DNA of 64,000 bases from NCBI GenBank assembly GCA_002418775.1, contig DIEU01000058.1, forward strand, positions 1 to 64,000, read 5' to 3'. The DNA comes from Firmicutes bacterium UBA5766. GTDB lineage: Bacteria; Bacillota; Desulfotomaculia; Desulfotomaculales; Nap2-2B. The first letter of the stretch is position 1. The number at the start of each line of letters is the position of its first letter. Position numbers and translations under genes: made by a program. The notes below the pieces were generated by a model that was not told where the DNA came from, searched no databases, and saw only the letters and a program-made list of their open reading frames with translations. Of the stretch, positions 48,190 to 57,544 are shown in pieces.

Positions 48190-49413
48190 TTAGTTCCTGT
48201 ACCTCCTGCCCAGCCGGCGTTTCCTGCGTTTGGCGACGCAATAAACCTCACGGGCGGCAAATGTTAACAGCAGGCTGGCGATCAAAATGATTACACTCTT
48301 TTCCGGCAAACTTTTTACCGGTTCCTTGACAAAAAGCTTAACCTTTCCAACTTCCTGCCTCCCAGATGTTAAAACCAGATGGCCTATTTCCTGCCCGGCG
48401 GCCAAAGGCGCTTTAATTCCGTTGTACAGCTCAACACTGCGCTCAATTTGTTCTTTTTGCCCTTTTTGAAAGTTGTAATAAAACGAACTGCCGGTATAAA
48501 CATCAACTTTTCTGACACCCCGGCTTACACCGATGGTGGTAACCTTCTCCATATTCCTGACCACTAAATCAGAAACAAAGTTATCGAAACCATAATCCAA
48601 AAGGACACCTGCATCTACATAGAGGGCGCCTGCCTGGTCATTTAGTAAGACAGCAATAAGTTCCCGGCCATTCTTTTCAGCGGCGGCTGCAAGACACTGT
48701 CCGGATTCGTTTGTGTAGCCCGTCTTTACACCTGTAGCCCCCTGGTACCGGCTCAGCAAGCGGTTATGGTTCCACAAATCCTCCTGGGGCGGACCAATGG
48801 ATCTATCCGCATCCGGCCTGCTGATTTTCTTTATGCGGGTACTTACTATTTTTCTAAAAACCGGGTTTTGCATCGCGTAGCGGGCAATCAGGGCGAGGTC
48901 ATAGGCAGTGGTATAATGATTGGGATCCGTCAAACCGTGAGGATTGGTAAAATTACTGTCCAGAGCGCCTATTGATTTTGCTTTTTCATTCATCAAGTCT
49001 GCAAAATCCTCTATTGAACCGGACAAATGCACAGCGATACTTTCGGCGGCGTCGTTTGCCGAAGCCATCAGCAGCGCATAAAGGAGATCTTCAAGCGTTA
49101 ATTTCTCACCTTCCTGAAGACCTATCCTGGAACCGTCAACCAGGCAAGCCTCTCTCATTACAGTCACCTTGTCTGACAGATTGCCCTTTTCCAAGGCAAT
49201 AGCAGCAGTAAGGATCTTTGTAGTACTTGCGGGAAACATATGCCTGCTCATATTTTTTTGATAAAGCACCTGTCCGTTCCCGGCATCCATCAGGACAACC
49301 GCTTCAGCTGTTGTATCGGGCTCTTTTACGGCGGCAGCCGTCAACGGAAAAAGAAAGATATCAAGGATAAAAGAAAAACAGATAAAAAGAAAAAGACGCT
49401 TCTTTCCCGGCAT
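48190..49413 (-). CDS. D-alanyl-D-alanine carboxypeptidase
   Basis: Low-molecular-weight penicillin-binding protein that trims the terminal D-Ala of peptidoglycan stems. About 407 residues from the ATG at 49413 (GGGTGAG ahead); a longer frame starts at 49440. Signal peptide (1-28), peptidase S11 domain with S63-T-T-K66, S-A-N (MASANDAAE) and KTG (GVKTGYTN), then the PBP5 C-terminal beta domain and a C-terminal membrane helix with basic tail. DacB/DacF-type assignment cannot be settled from sequence alone. Confidence 0.93.
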   Translation of the reverse strand: MPGKKRLFLFICFSFILDIFLFPLTAAAVKEPDTTAEAVVLMDAGNGQVLYQKNMSRHMFPASTTKILTAAIALEKGNLSDKVTVMREACLVDGSRIGLQEGEKLTLEDLLYALLMASANDAAESIAVHLSGSIEDFADLMNEKAKSIGALDSNFTNPHGLTDPNHYTTAYDLALIARYAMQNPVFRKIVSTRIKKISRPDADRSIGPPQEDLWNHNRLLSRYQGATGVKTGYTNESGQCLAAAAEKNGRELIAVLLNDQAGALYVDAGVLLDYGFDNFVSDLVVRNMEKVTTIGVSRGVRKVDVYTGSSFYYNFQKGQKEQIERSVELYNGIKAPLAAGQEIGHLVLTSGRQEVGKVKLFVKEPVKSLPEKSVIILIASLLLTFAAREVYCVAKRRKRRLGRRYRN

Positions 49414-49542
49414 ATTCTCACCCGTTTGAATTAATTCCATAAAATTATATAGTTAAACGGAACAATAATCAATAAGCTGGATATATACTCCTTTACACGG
49501 GAAAGCTTCCAAATTTACCAACCCTGTTATATAATTTATAAG

Positions 49543-49566
49543 TTACTTTACTTTACTTTACTTTAA
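49543..49566. repeat. ACTTT tandem repeat
   Basis: About four TTACT/ACTTT pentamers in a row, 20 bases upstream of the start of the MFS gene, in the divergent dacF-like/MFS spacer. Probably length-variable. Confidence 0.7.
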
Positions 49567-49585
49567 CAAGACAGGTCGTTTAACT

Positions 49586-50776
49586 TTGAGATCTTTACTA
49601 TTACTGTTGTTCTTAACGGAATTTGCCCGGGGAGCGTTCTTTTATACATTTCTCCCCATCTGGATCGTCAACGATCTTTCCGTGTCTATTACAATTGCCG
49701 GGCTTACCGTATCGGCCCAATATTTATCTGAAACTCTCTTTAAAACTATCGCAGGCTGGGAATTTGACCGTCTGGGAGGCCGTATTCTTATAGGCGGCCT
49801 GTTCCTGTCTTTGCTTTCTCTTTTAATAATCAAACTCTGGCCTGTCCCGGCTGTATTAATCGGCGGCGGCGCTCTGTTTGGTTTCGGTTTTTCCCCGGTA
49901 TGGCTTGGAGTAATAAGCAGGGTTGCTCCCGCTGGAATTCCCAACAGGGCTTCACGCATCAGCATGGTTTTTTCATCCTGGATGGCCGGCGCCGGCGGAG
50001 GAATGGTCAGTATAAATTTCTTCATGTCAAAAAGCCATGATCTTATCTACTGGCTGATCGTTACCTCGTGGGCGCTTTCTCTGCCGGTCGCCTGGTTTGC
50101 CGCTGCTAATAAAAGCAATTTGCCGGAACCAGCAGCTAAAGATCCCCAGGGATTCTTAAATGCGCTCAAGAAAATGTCCTCCAGCAACCTGACCAGACTG
50201 CTGATTCCGGGAATGTTCCTGCAGACTCTGGCAGCAGGTCTTCTCCTGCCTGTTTTACCTATTTTTGCACAAAAAAGTTTACTTCTTAGTCATAGCCAGT
50301 ACGGCATCCTCCTGCTCATAGGAGGCGCTGCTACGGTTATATCGCTTTTACCAATGGGTTACCTGGCGGATCGCCTGGCTTTAAAAGCTCTGCTGGCCAC
50401 GGGTTTCGGGGCAAGCAGCCTGATGCTTATCCTGTTGACTTATTGCCATGGATTCAAGGAAAGTATTTGTGCAGCGGTACTGCTTGGTTTTTCATACGCC
50501 ATGGTTCTTCCGGCCTGGAACTCGCTTTTAGCTAGAATTGTCCCTCCGGAAAGCCAGGCTACCGGATGGGGCGTATTTGCCACGATTGAGGGTCTGGGAA
50601 TAACTTTTGGCCCTGCCCTGGGAGCTTTCGTAGCAGGCAGAATTGGGCTTAACGCTACTTTAATCATGACAGCCTGTGTTTTGCTGATTGCGGCATTTTT
50701 CTATTTGCTGTGTCCGTTTGAAAAGATGCTTGTTAACAAACAGCAGGGGGTATCCCTCAATGGACCTGGTTTTTGA
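49586..50776 (+). CDS. MFS transporter
   Basis: A 396-residue carrier with 12 predicted membrane helices and MFS motif-A-like DRLGGRILIGG after helix 2, and a mirror DRLALKALLATG in the second half. Starts at a TTG (49586) with a poor ribosome site. Its last 17 bases overlap the polysaccharide deacetylase gene, implying coupled expression. The substrate is unknown; the closest-looking families are drug or sugar exporters. Confidence 0.88.
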   Translation: MRSLLLLLFLTEFARGAFFYTFLPIWIVNDLSVSITIAGLTVSAQYLSETLFKTIAGWEFDRLGGRILIGGLFLSLLSLLIIKLWPVPAVLIGGGALFGFGFSPVWLGVISRVAPAGIPNRASRISMVFSSWMAGAGGGMVSINFFMSKSHDLIYWLIVTSWALSLPVAWFAAANKSNLPEPAAKDPQGFLNALKKMSSSNLTRLLIPGMFLQTLAAGLLLPVLPIFAQKSLLLSHSQYGILLLIGGAATVISLLPMGYLADRLALKALLATGFGASSLMLILLTYCHGFKESICAAVLLGFSYAMVLPAWNSLLARIVPPESQATGWGVFATIEGLGITFGPALGAFVAGRIGLNATLIMTACVLLIAAFFYLLCPFEKMLVNKQQGVSLNGPGF

Positions 50777-52019
50777 GATAATTGTCTATTTTTTATTTGT
50801 TTATGCCTTTATGCCTACCATTCTGGCCAGGATATTCCACATCGGCGCATTTTTTCAGGGATCCCGAAACGAAAATAAAGTATTCATAACTTTTGACGAC
50901 GGACCTGATATCCTTTATACGCCCCGCATCCTGGACATTTTAAAAGAAACTCGAACCAAAGCCTGCTTTTTTGTCCTTGGGAAAAAGGCCAGGGCACATC
51001 CCGAAATTCTCCAACGCATCCAGGCGGAGGGGCATGAAATAGAAAGCCACGGATACGACCATAAATTTCCCTGGTTTCTCAGCCCGTTGGGCACAAAAAA
51101 AGATTTAATGGAGACTTCCTCCATTATTACCGAAATAACCGGCGAACCCCCGCATTTCTACAGACCGCCCTGGGGAGTCCTTAATTTATTTTCCTGGTTT
51201 TTTCTTAAAGGCCAGCAGGTCGCGCTATGGTCCTTTATGAGTTGGGACTGGACCAGAGGGTCCACGACCAGTTCAATCGCCAATCGGGTTCTTTCCAGGG
51301 TTAAGAACGGTTCAGTGCTAATTTTTCATGACAGTGACAAGACACCGGGCAGCGCTCCAAAATCCCCGGAAGCCGTTATTAAAATTCTTCCGATAGTGAT
51401 TCAGGAAATAAAAAACAGGGGGCTGCAGGCAGCCGCCCTGTCAGAGCTGAGTCCTGAAAAAAAGAAAAAATTATCCTACTTTTTATTTGAAAAATGGGAC
51501 CATACCGTCCTTCGTCTGATGGGCGTTAAAGACCTGTCTGACAAAGGCCGGCCAACGGTTTTCCGGATAGCGCTGCGTAAATTCAGAGGCAAACAATTAC
51601 CTTTGCCGGACGGGACAATTCTCAAGAGAGGAGACCTGGTTGTAGAATTACACTTGAATAACAGCTTTTTCAAACAGTTCGGTGAAAAGAAAGAACTTTT
51701 AACGCTCGGCCTTTTAGCCAAGCAAAAAGTCATGCATGACTTGCCGGCAGTCGCAGGATGGATAGCCGCAAATCCCCGCTGCGATGAAATAAAGGCGATA
51801 ACCGGCTTGACCATTATCAACCGCGGCAGTCAGCAGGCAGGATTTCACTCTTTTGATCTCCCGCCTTTAAAAGGATTACTGATCAGGCTGTACGAGAGTA
51901 TCGTCGTAATAATGTTTCATCCTTCAGGATACCGCCGTATTACAAGGTATTGGAAGAAACTAATCCCGAAGCATCTCGTCATGAGTAAAAAAGAGCTCTT
52001 CAGGAAGTACCTCATTTAA
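50760..52019 (+). CDS. Polysaccharide deacetylase with extra C-terminal domain
   Basis: About 419 residues from the ATG at 50760, with GGGGG ahead; it overlaps the MFS gene. N-terminal membrane anchor (1-28), then a NodB domain (about 40-235): FDDGPD with the catalytic Asp-metal Asp pair, SHGYDHK (H-x3-H metal site), RPPWG and FHDSDKTPG. A C-terminal domain of about 180 residues (245-419; VELHLNNSFFKQFGEKK) is not known to me by name but recurs in Clostridial deacetylases, also near polyprenol genes. Likely deacetylates a wall or surface glycan; extracellular face. Confidence 0.9.
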   Translation: MDLVFEIIVYFLFVYAFMPTILARIFHIGAFFQGSRNENKVFITFDDGPDILYTPRILDILKETRTKACFFVLGKKARAHPEILQRIQAEGHEIESHGYDHKFPWFLSPLGTKKDLMETSSIITEITGEPPHFYRPPWGVLNLFSWFFLKGQQVALWSFMSWDWTRGSTTSSIANRVLSRVKNGSVLIFHDSDKTPGSAPKSPEAVIKILPIVIQEIKNRGLQAAALSELSPEKKKKLSYFLFEKWDHTVLRLMGVKDLSDKGRPTVFRIALRKFRGKQLPLPDGTILKRGDLVVELHLNNSFFKQFGEKKELLTLGLLAKQKVMHDLPAVAGWIAANPRCDEIKAITGLTIINRGSQQAGFHSFDLPPLKGLLIRLYESIVVIMFHPSGYRRITRYWKKLIPKHLVMSKKELFRKYLI

Positions 52020-52629
52020 TGAAAGAAGTTATTTCCTCGATCGGACGGAGATTCCTCGGCGGAGATATATAGTCAGACCAACCCAAAGCAACCAGGGCGG
52101 CCAGACTGCGGGGAGGCTTAACCCCTAATAGTTCCTCAAGGTCCGGCCTGGCAACCATCGGGCCTGTCAGCCAACAACCGCCGTATCCCCTGGAATGCGC
52201 AGCCAGAAGAAGATTCTGTATGGCGGCGCCGATGGACTGCAGATCCGGACGGCAGCGCAGAGAATCAACCTCGTATTCGGAATACCCGGCTTTAAACAAC
52301 ATATTATCAAGAACGGTGCGGTATTTGAATGCGCTTACTGCAATAACCACCGGGGCCCTGGAAAACCACATAACAATTTTTTTAGGATCCGATTGAAATT
52401 TTTCGTTAACCTGCCGGGCAAGCGAGTCAATTTTCTGTGATACAAGCTGGCTCATTTTTTCCTTGATTTCCTGATTTTTTATAATAATGAAGTGCCACAT
52501 CTGTTGATCGCCGGAACTGGGAGCATGTGAGGCGAGTTCAATCAGGCTTAAAATTTCGGAATCCGGCAGGTCATCTTTTTTATATCTTCTTATACTGCGG
52601 CGTTCCCGCACCACTTGGTCAAATTCCAT
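52012..52629 (-). CDS. Nitroreductase family protein
   Basis: A 205-residue FMN-dependent oxidoreductase: VVRERRSIRRYKKDDLPD at the N-terminus (FMN phosphate contacts), SSGDQQMWHFI, and GYGGCWLTGP at the FMN face. Its end overlaps the convergent deacetylase gene by eight bases. The family reduces nitro compounds, quinones or dehydrogenates cofactors; the substrate is unknown. Normal length. Confidence 0.93.
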   Translation of the reverse strand: MEFDQVVRERRSIRRYKKDDLPDSEILSLIELASHAPSSGDQQMWHFIIIKNQEIKEKMSQLVSQKIDSLARQVNEKFQSDPKKIVMWFSRAPVVIAVSAFKYRTVLDNMLFKAGYSEYEVDSLRCRPDLQSIGAAIQNLLLAAHSRGYGGCWLTGPMVARPDLEELLGVKPPRSLAALVALGWSDYISPPRNLRPIEEITSFIK

Positions 52630-52826
52630 TCAGCCATACCTTCCCTTCGTCTCTCGGTTTTTTAAATTATCTTATCCTTCATCAGCCGGCTTTGTCAAAC
52701 ACCTTTAAATGACTTTATTTTTTCGATAGATTTATGAGTAAAATTAAGATGCTTGCAGGAATTTGTTAAATTATGAAGAAGTAATAAGGGCAAGCACCGA
52801 GGAATGTCAAGGAGGTTTGAAAAAAA

Positions 52827-54356
52827 ATGAATCTGGTATCACGGCTCTCTGAAGTCGGACGTCTTTATCCAAATAAGGAAGCCATTATCTATGAGGAAAG
52901 ACGGATCACTTACGGCAGCTTAATAGAACATATCAACAGGTTTGCCAATGGTTTAAAAAACTTTGGTATTCAAAAAGGCGACCGTATTTTAATTGCTTTA
53001 GGGAACTGCCCGCAATTTGTCATTTCTTATTTCGCCATAATGCGGATTAATGCCGTAGTTATACCTGTTAATCCTCAATATGCCCTTAACGAAATTGAAA
53101 AAATAGCCGCCGATGCTCTCCCCGTAGCTGTAATTACGGATACTTCGATAGCTTCCAACTATATCAGGTTAAAAGAAAGAACCGGGTTGCCGGCCAATGT
53201 AATTGTAATTCGCTCCGAAAAAGGAAATTCTAAAACAGCTATTTCATTCAAAGAAATAATGGATAACGGGGATGAATTTTTCCCCGCCGAATATAATTAT
53301 TATGATAACGATGTAATCGAACTCCTTTATACTCATGGTCCCACCGGCACGCTGAGGGGGGCTATGCTGACCAACCAGAACCTGTACAGCAATGCAATAG
53401 CATTTTTAGAACTATGCCGTTTGACTCCTGAGGACCGTGCGTTGCTTGTTTCCAGAGCTTACCATGCTCCTGCCCAGACATGCGCCATGAATGCCCCGCT
53501 TATGGCCGGGTCAACCGTAGTGATGCATGATATCTGGACCAAACCGGAAACAATCCTGCGAACTATCGAAGAAGAAGGAATTACTTTCTTCTTCGGCACA
53601 CCTCCGATGTACAGAATATTGCTTGATTTTCCAGAGCCCAAACGATTTAAAACAGATTCACTGCGGGTGACCTATACTGCCGCAGACCCGCTTCCGCCCG
53701 ATACTTTCCAGTCGTTTGAAGAAAAATTCGGACTGCAGATAACCGAGGCTTATGGCTGTACCGAAACTTCCCCGTTGATCTGCTCTAACCCGGTTGAAGG
53801 GACCAAAAAACCGGGTTCCGTAGGGCGGCCATTGCCCGGTATAGATTTGAAAATTGTTGATTATGAAGACCGGGAAGTTCCAGCCGGACAGGTTGGTGAA
53901 ATTGTGGTCAGCGGGCCGAATGTCATGAAAGGTTACTATCACCGCGAGGAAGAAACCAATTGGGTAATGCGCAACGGGTGGTTCCATACCGAAGACCTTG
54001 CCTATATGGATAATGAAGGATACGTTTTTATTGTTGACCGCAAGAAAGACTTGCTTGTCCGGGGAGGCCTCAATGTGCACCCCCGTGAAGTGGAAGATGT
54101 GCTTTATACACACCCTGCAGTATTTGAAGTGGCTGTAATAGGAATGCCCGATCCTATCTGGGGAGAGAAAGTCGCCGCCTTTGTCCATTTAAGAAAGGAT
54201 ACACAAATTGACGCAAAAGAATTACAGGAATTTTGCAAGGACAAACTGGCCAGTTATAAAATTCCGCGTGTTATACACATAGTAGACGAACTGCCCAAGA
54301 CATCGTCAGGAAAGCTGTTAAAACACGAGTTAAAGAATATTATTGAAAATAGTTAA
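52827..54356 (+). CDS. AMP-forming acyl-CoA synthetase
   Basis: A 509-residue ANL-superfamily ligase that activates a carboxylic acid through an acyl-adenylate. It has a modified P-loop YTHGPTGTLRGAMLTNQNL (usual: Y-T-S-G-T-T-G-x-P-K-G), then EAYGCTETSP, GWFHTEDLAYMD, DRKKDLLVRGGLNVHPREVE and the catalytic lysine motif PKTSSGKLLKHEL. AAGGAGG precedes the ATG. Single gene with a hairpin after it. The altered P-loop and chain length suit a medium- or long-chain fatty acid; not certain. Confidence 0.93.
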   Translation: MNLVSRLSEVGRLYPNKEAIIYEERRITYGSLIEHINRFANGLKNFGIQKGDRILIALGNCPQFVISYFAIMRINAVVIPVNPQYALNEIEKIAADALPVAVITDTSIASNYIRLKERTGLPANVIVIRSEKGNSKTAISFKEIMDNGDEFFPAEYNYYDNDVIELLYTHGPTGTLRGAMLTNQNLYSNAIAFLELCRLTPEDRALLVSRAYHAPAQTCAMNAPLMAGSTVVMHDIWTKPETILRTIEEEGITFFFGTPPMYRILLDFPEPKRFKTDSLRVTYTAADPLPPDTFQSFEEKFGLQITEAYGCTETSPLICSNPVEGTKKPGSVGRPLPGIDLKIVDYEDREVPAGQVGEIVVSGPNVMKGYYHREEETNWVMRNGWFHTEDLAYMDNEGYVFIVDRKKDLLVRGGLNVHPREVEDVLYTHPAVFEVAVIGMPDPIWGEKVAAFVHLRKDTQIDAKELQEFCKDKLASYKIPRVIHIVDELPKTSSGKLLKHELKNIIENS

Positions 54357-54372
54357 AACAAAATTGTTTTTT
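54355..54372 (+). terminator. Weak terminator of acyl-CoA synthetase gene
   Basis: AAAACAA and TTGTTTT around two A, followed by TT. The stem is A/T-rich, so termination strength is doubtful. The gene and htrA are convergent. Confidence 0.4.
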
Positions 54373-54427
54373 CTTATTCTTTGTGCCTTAAGCGCCTTTG
54401 TGCCTGAGTAGTTACGTTTGACAGACA

Positions 54428-55585
54428 TTATAAATTGCCCGGTTTCTCCGTAACCGAAATCTGTATGCTGCGCAAGTTGCCATCCCTGTAAAAGGTTACC
54501 GGCACACTTTGTCCGATTTTTGATTTACTGATCAGTTCAACCAGAGCGTCCGGCGACGCAACTTCCTTTCCGTCCCATTTAGTTATAATATCTCCCTTTT
54601 TTAGACCGGCGGCAGCGGCGGGACTGTCTGAAAGAATACCTGCTACAAGAGCGCCCTTTGTTCCTTTATAATTCAGGTAAGCGGATGTTTCTTCGGTTAA
54701 AGACTGCGCCTGGACACCAAGCCAGGGCCGGACTACTTTCCCTTTATTAATTAATTCCTGGATTACATCGTTGGCGGTATTTGCCGGTATGGCAAAGCCG
54801 ATTCCCTGCGCCTGAGCGACAGCAGTGTTTATTCCGATAACTTGACCGGAAAGATTTAGGAGAGGGCCTCCGCTGTTCCCGGGATTAATTGACGCATCCG
54901 TCTGCAATAAATTCTTATAGCTGCGGTTTTCTACATTGATTGGGCGTCCCTTGGCGCTGATCACGCCAACGGTTACAGTATGATCCAACCCGTACGGATT
55001 GCCTATGGCGATAACCCAGTTCCCGGCCTTGATTTTGTCGGAGTCGCCCAGTTTCAGCGAGGAAAGGCTGCTTCCCGCTTTAACTTTTAATACAGCCAGG
55101 TCTAAATCATGGTCCGCTCCCACTACGCTCGCCTGCAGAGAGTCTTTAAATCCTTGAATGGTAACTGTTATTCTATCGGCGCCTTCAATAACATGTTCGT
55201 TAGTCAAAATATACCCGTCACTAGATATTATAAAGCCTGAACCAAGGCCGTGCTCCTCCTGCGGCTGCGCATTGCCAAAGGGACTGCCAAAAAACTGCCT
55301 GAAAAAAGGATCGTTAAAGAAAGGATCGTATTGCCGGCCGCTGACTGTTACAGTATCGATCTTTACAACTGCCGGACCTGCATTGCTCACTATTTCAGCC
55401 ACGGCGTCTGCGTTAACTCCGGGAGGCGTTCCGGAAGCATCTGCAAGATTACTTACTGCAACCCCGGATTTATTCCCCGCCAGCGGGTTGAGATCGCTCA
55501 CCGCCAGACAGCCGCTCATAAACATTACTCCTGCTATAAAAGCAGCCAGTGCAATAAAAAGCAAATTCCGTTTTAAATTCACCAT
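54428..55585 (-). CDS. htrA: HtrA/DegP-type serine protease
   Basis: A 385-residue exported quality-control protease. N-terminus with helix and lipobox-like FMSGC (Cys26), so perhaps lipid-anchored. Trypsin-like domain (about 115-275) with catalytic H131 (TNEHV), D162 (LDLAVL) and S238 (GNSGGP), then one PDZ domain (about 285-380; GALVAGILSDSPAAAAGLKKGD). Length and single PDZ match Gram-positive HtrA. ATG after a weak AGGCGGAG site. It starts 30 bases beyond the selB stop. Confidence 0.93.
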   Translation of the reverse strand: MVNLKRNLLFIALAAFIAGVMFMSGCLAVSDLNPLAGNKSGVAVSNLADASGTPPGVNADAVAEIVSNAGPAVVKIDTVTVSGRQYDPFFNDPFFRQFFGSPFGNAQPQEEHGLGSGFIISSDGYILTNEHVIEGADRITVTIQGFKDSLQASVVGADHDLDLAVLKVKAGSSLSSLKLGDSDKIKAGNWVIAIGNPYGLDHTVTVGVISAKGRPINVENRSYKNLLQTDASINPGNSGGPLLNLSGQVIGINTAVAQAQGIGFAIPANTANDVIQELINKGKVVRPWLGVQAQSLTEETSAYLNYKGTKGALVAGILSDSPAAAAGLKKGDIITKWDGKEVASPDALVELISKSKIGQSVPVTFYRDGNLRSIQISVTEKPGNL

Positions 55586-55614
55586 TTACTCCGCCTACCC
55601 TTGTTTGTTCTGGT

Positions 55615-57540
55615 TTATACACCATTAGCTGTTGTTTTTGGTTTAATCAAAAACCTCTTATCACCCACCCTTTTGGTCACCTTGATTCTATCAAAATATT
55701 CTAGCAGAGGCAACGCGTATTTTCGGGAAATATTTAATAGGGTTTTAATTTCTCCAATCGAAATCTCCTTGTTTTTTTCCAAATACACGACCAGTATTTT
55801 TTTTGCGTCCTCAATAGCGGCAGCGTGGAAATGAAGGCCTTCCGCCACTTTTATCAGCGTCCCCTGCCGCAAAAAATGCTGCAGGACCTCCTGAGACTGT
55901 AATTCATTAAAACCTTCTCCAGAGGAAACGCTTTCCCAATCCGGCGGTTGAAAGCTGCTTTTGTAAAAAGTATCCTCTATTCTCTTAATAATTTCCTGCT
56001 GACCGTCTTCAAGTTTAGGTTGAAAACCTTTCAAAGATACTGTGTTTGAACCCGGACTTAAAATATTTTCTTCCTCCATGATTTTAAGCAGCGCTTGAAG
56101 CTGTCTGGCGGTAAACTGGGGGAAAAGCCGGGAACGCAGTTCCTCGCGGGGGGAACCTTCCCTCAAAGGAAACTGGCGATGGTATTTTTTCAGCAGTTCG
56201 GTCAATTTTTCAACCCATTGCCTGTATACATCCCGGGAAATAAAAAATTGGTCATGATCCACTGTAAGGATGTACACTTTGTTTTCACCGGCCAGTTCTT
56301 GAAGAGACCGGCTGGTTTCTTCCTCATTGATTCCGGTTGCCCGGGATATATCCGATCTGTTCTGGATTGTTTTCTGGTTTTTTAAATAACTTTCCACCTG
56401 TTCGGCAGGACGGCCAAGTTCACGGGTAACCAGCGCTTCAATTACTTCTTCCCGCATTCGTTTATGCTTCCTGGACGCCGAATCAACTATGGCGCCTCCT
56501 CCCAAAGTATAAACGGGAGAATACGAACGGAACACAAAGCGGTCCCCTTTTATGGCTGCAACTGGTTCCTCAAGTAAAAATTGCGCATAAGCGGTTTCTC
56601 CAGGTAAAAGCTTTTCCCTGTCCAACAGGATAACCCTGCCGGGAATTTCAGCCGTGCCAAGATAAAAACGGAGGCGGGTCCGGTTTTCCAACTCCTTTTG
56701 CACATTTGCGAGTAAAGAAATCCGGGCATCCAAACGGTTAGCAGGCCTTAAAAAACCCGGCTTTGCCAAAACGCTGCCTCTTTGTGCCTGTTCTACTCCC
56801 ACACCGGCAATATTTACAGCCACCCTCTGCCCGGCTGTAGCTTCTTTTACTTTCTCACCGTGAACCTGCAGGGAACGCACCCTGGCAACCAATCCCTGAG
56901 GCATAATCTCCAGGTTGTCTCCGGTATGAATCACTCCGCTCCAGAGTGTGCCCGTCACCACTGTGCCAAACCCCGTTACGGAGAAAGCCCTGTCTATAGG
57001 CAGCCTGGCCTGCCCTGAGGTATCCTTTCCTTCTACCGGAACCTCGTCGATTTTTTCCAGCAGTTTCTCCAGTCCCTGACCGGTAACCGCAGATACCTCC
57101 ACAACAGGGGAATCCTTTAAAGGAGTGTCTTTCAAAAAATCATTGACATCTTCCCGGACCAATTTTAAAAATTCTTCGTCAACCAGGTCAACTTTCGTCA
57201 AGGCAACTATTCCCCTGTCGATCTGCAATAAGCGGACAATATCCATATGCTCCCGGGTTTGGGGCATAACCCCCTCATCTGCGGCAATAACTAGTAAAAC
57301 GAGATCGATTCCGGCCACCCCTGCAAGCATGTTTTTGATAAACCGCTCGTGACCGGGGACATCCACAATGCCTGCACGGCGTCCGCTGGGGAGCAGGCAA
57401 AAAGCAAATCCCAGCTCGATGGAGATTCCTCTTTCCTTCTCCAGCTTTAACCTGTCAGTGTCAATTCCCGTCAGGGCCTTAATCAGGGCTGTTTTCCCGT
57501 GATCTACATGGCCTGCCGTGCCAATAATAATATTGGTCAT
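55615..57540 (-). CDS. selB: Selenocysteine-specific elongation factor SelB
   Basis: About 641 residues from the ATG at 57540 (AGGGGTGAAG ahead); a longer frame overlaps selA. Carries Sec-tRNA to the ribosome at SECIS-marked UGA codons. GTPase domain with GTAGHVDHGKT, DVPGHE and TKVD; domains II/III; then winged-helix SECIS-binding domains (about 375-641). It begins four bases after the selA stop, so selA-selB are one operon. The presence of both implies selenoproteins somewhere in the genome; none is encoded in this window. Confidence 0.95.
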   Translation of the reverse strand: MTNIIIGTAGHVDHGKTALIKALTGIDTDRLKLEKERGISIELGFAFCLLPSGRRAGIVDVPGHERFIKNMLAGVAGIDLVLLVIAADEGVMPQTREHMDIVRLLQIDRGIVALTKVDLVDEEFLKLVREDVNDFLKDTPLKDSPVVEVSAVTGQGLEKLLEKIDEVPVEGKDTSGQARLPIDRAFSVTGFGTVVTGTLWSGVIHTGDNLEIMPQGLVARVRSLQVHGEKVKEATAGQRVAVNIAGVGVEQAQRGSVLAKPGFLRPANRLDARISLLANVQKELENRTRLRFYLGTAEIPGRVILLDREKLLPGETAYAQFLLEEPVAAIKGDRFVFRSYSPVYTLGGGAIVDSASRKHKRMREEVIEALVTRELGRPAEQVESYLKNQKTIQNRSDISRATGINEEETSRSLQELAGENKVYILTVDHDQFFISRDVYRQWVEKLTELLKKYHRQFPLREGSPREELRSRLFPQFTARQLQALLKIMEEENILSPGSNTVSLKGFQPKLEDGQQEIIKRIEDTFYKSSFQPPDWESVSSGEGFNELQSQEVLQHFLRQGTLIKVAEGLHFHAAAIEDAKKILVVYLEKNKEISIGEIKTLLNISRKYALPLLEYFDRIKVTKRVGDKRFLIKPKTTANGV

Positions 57541-57544
57541 CACT

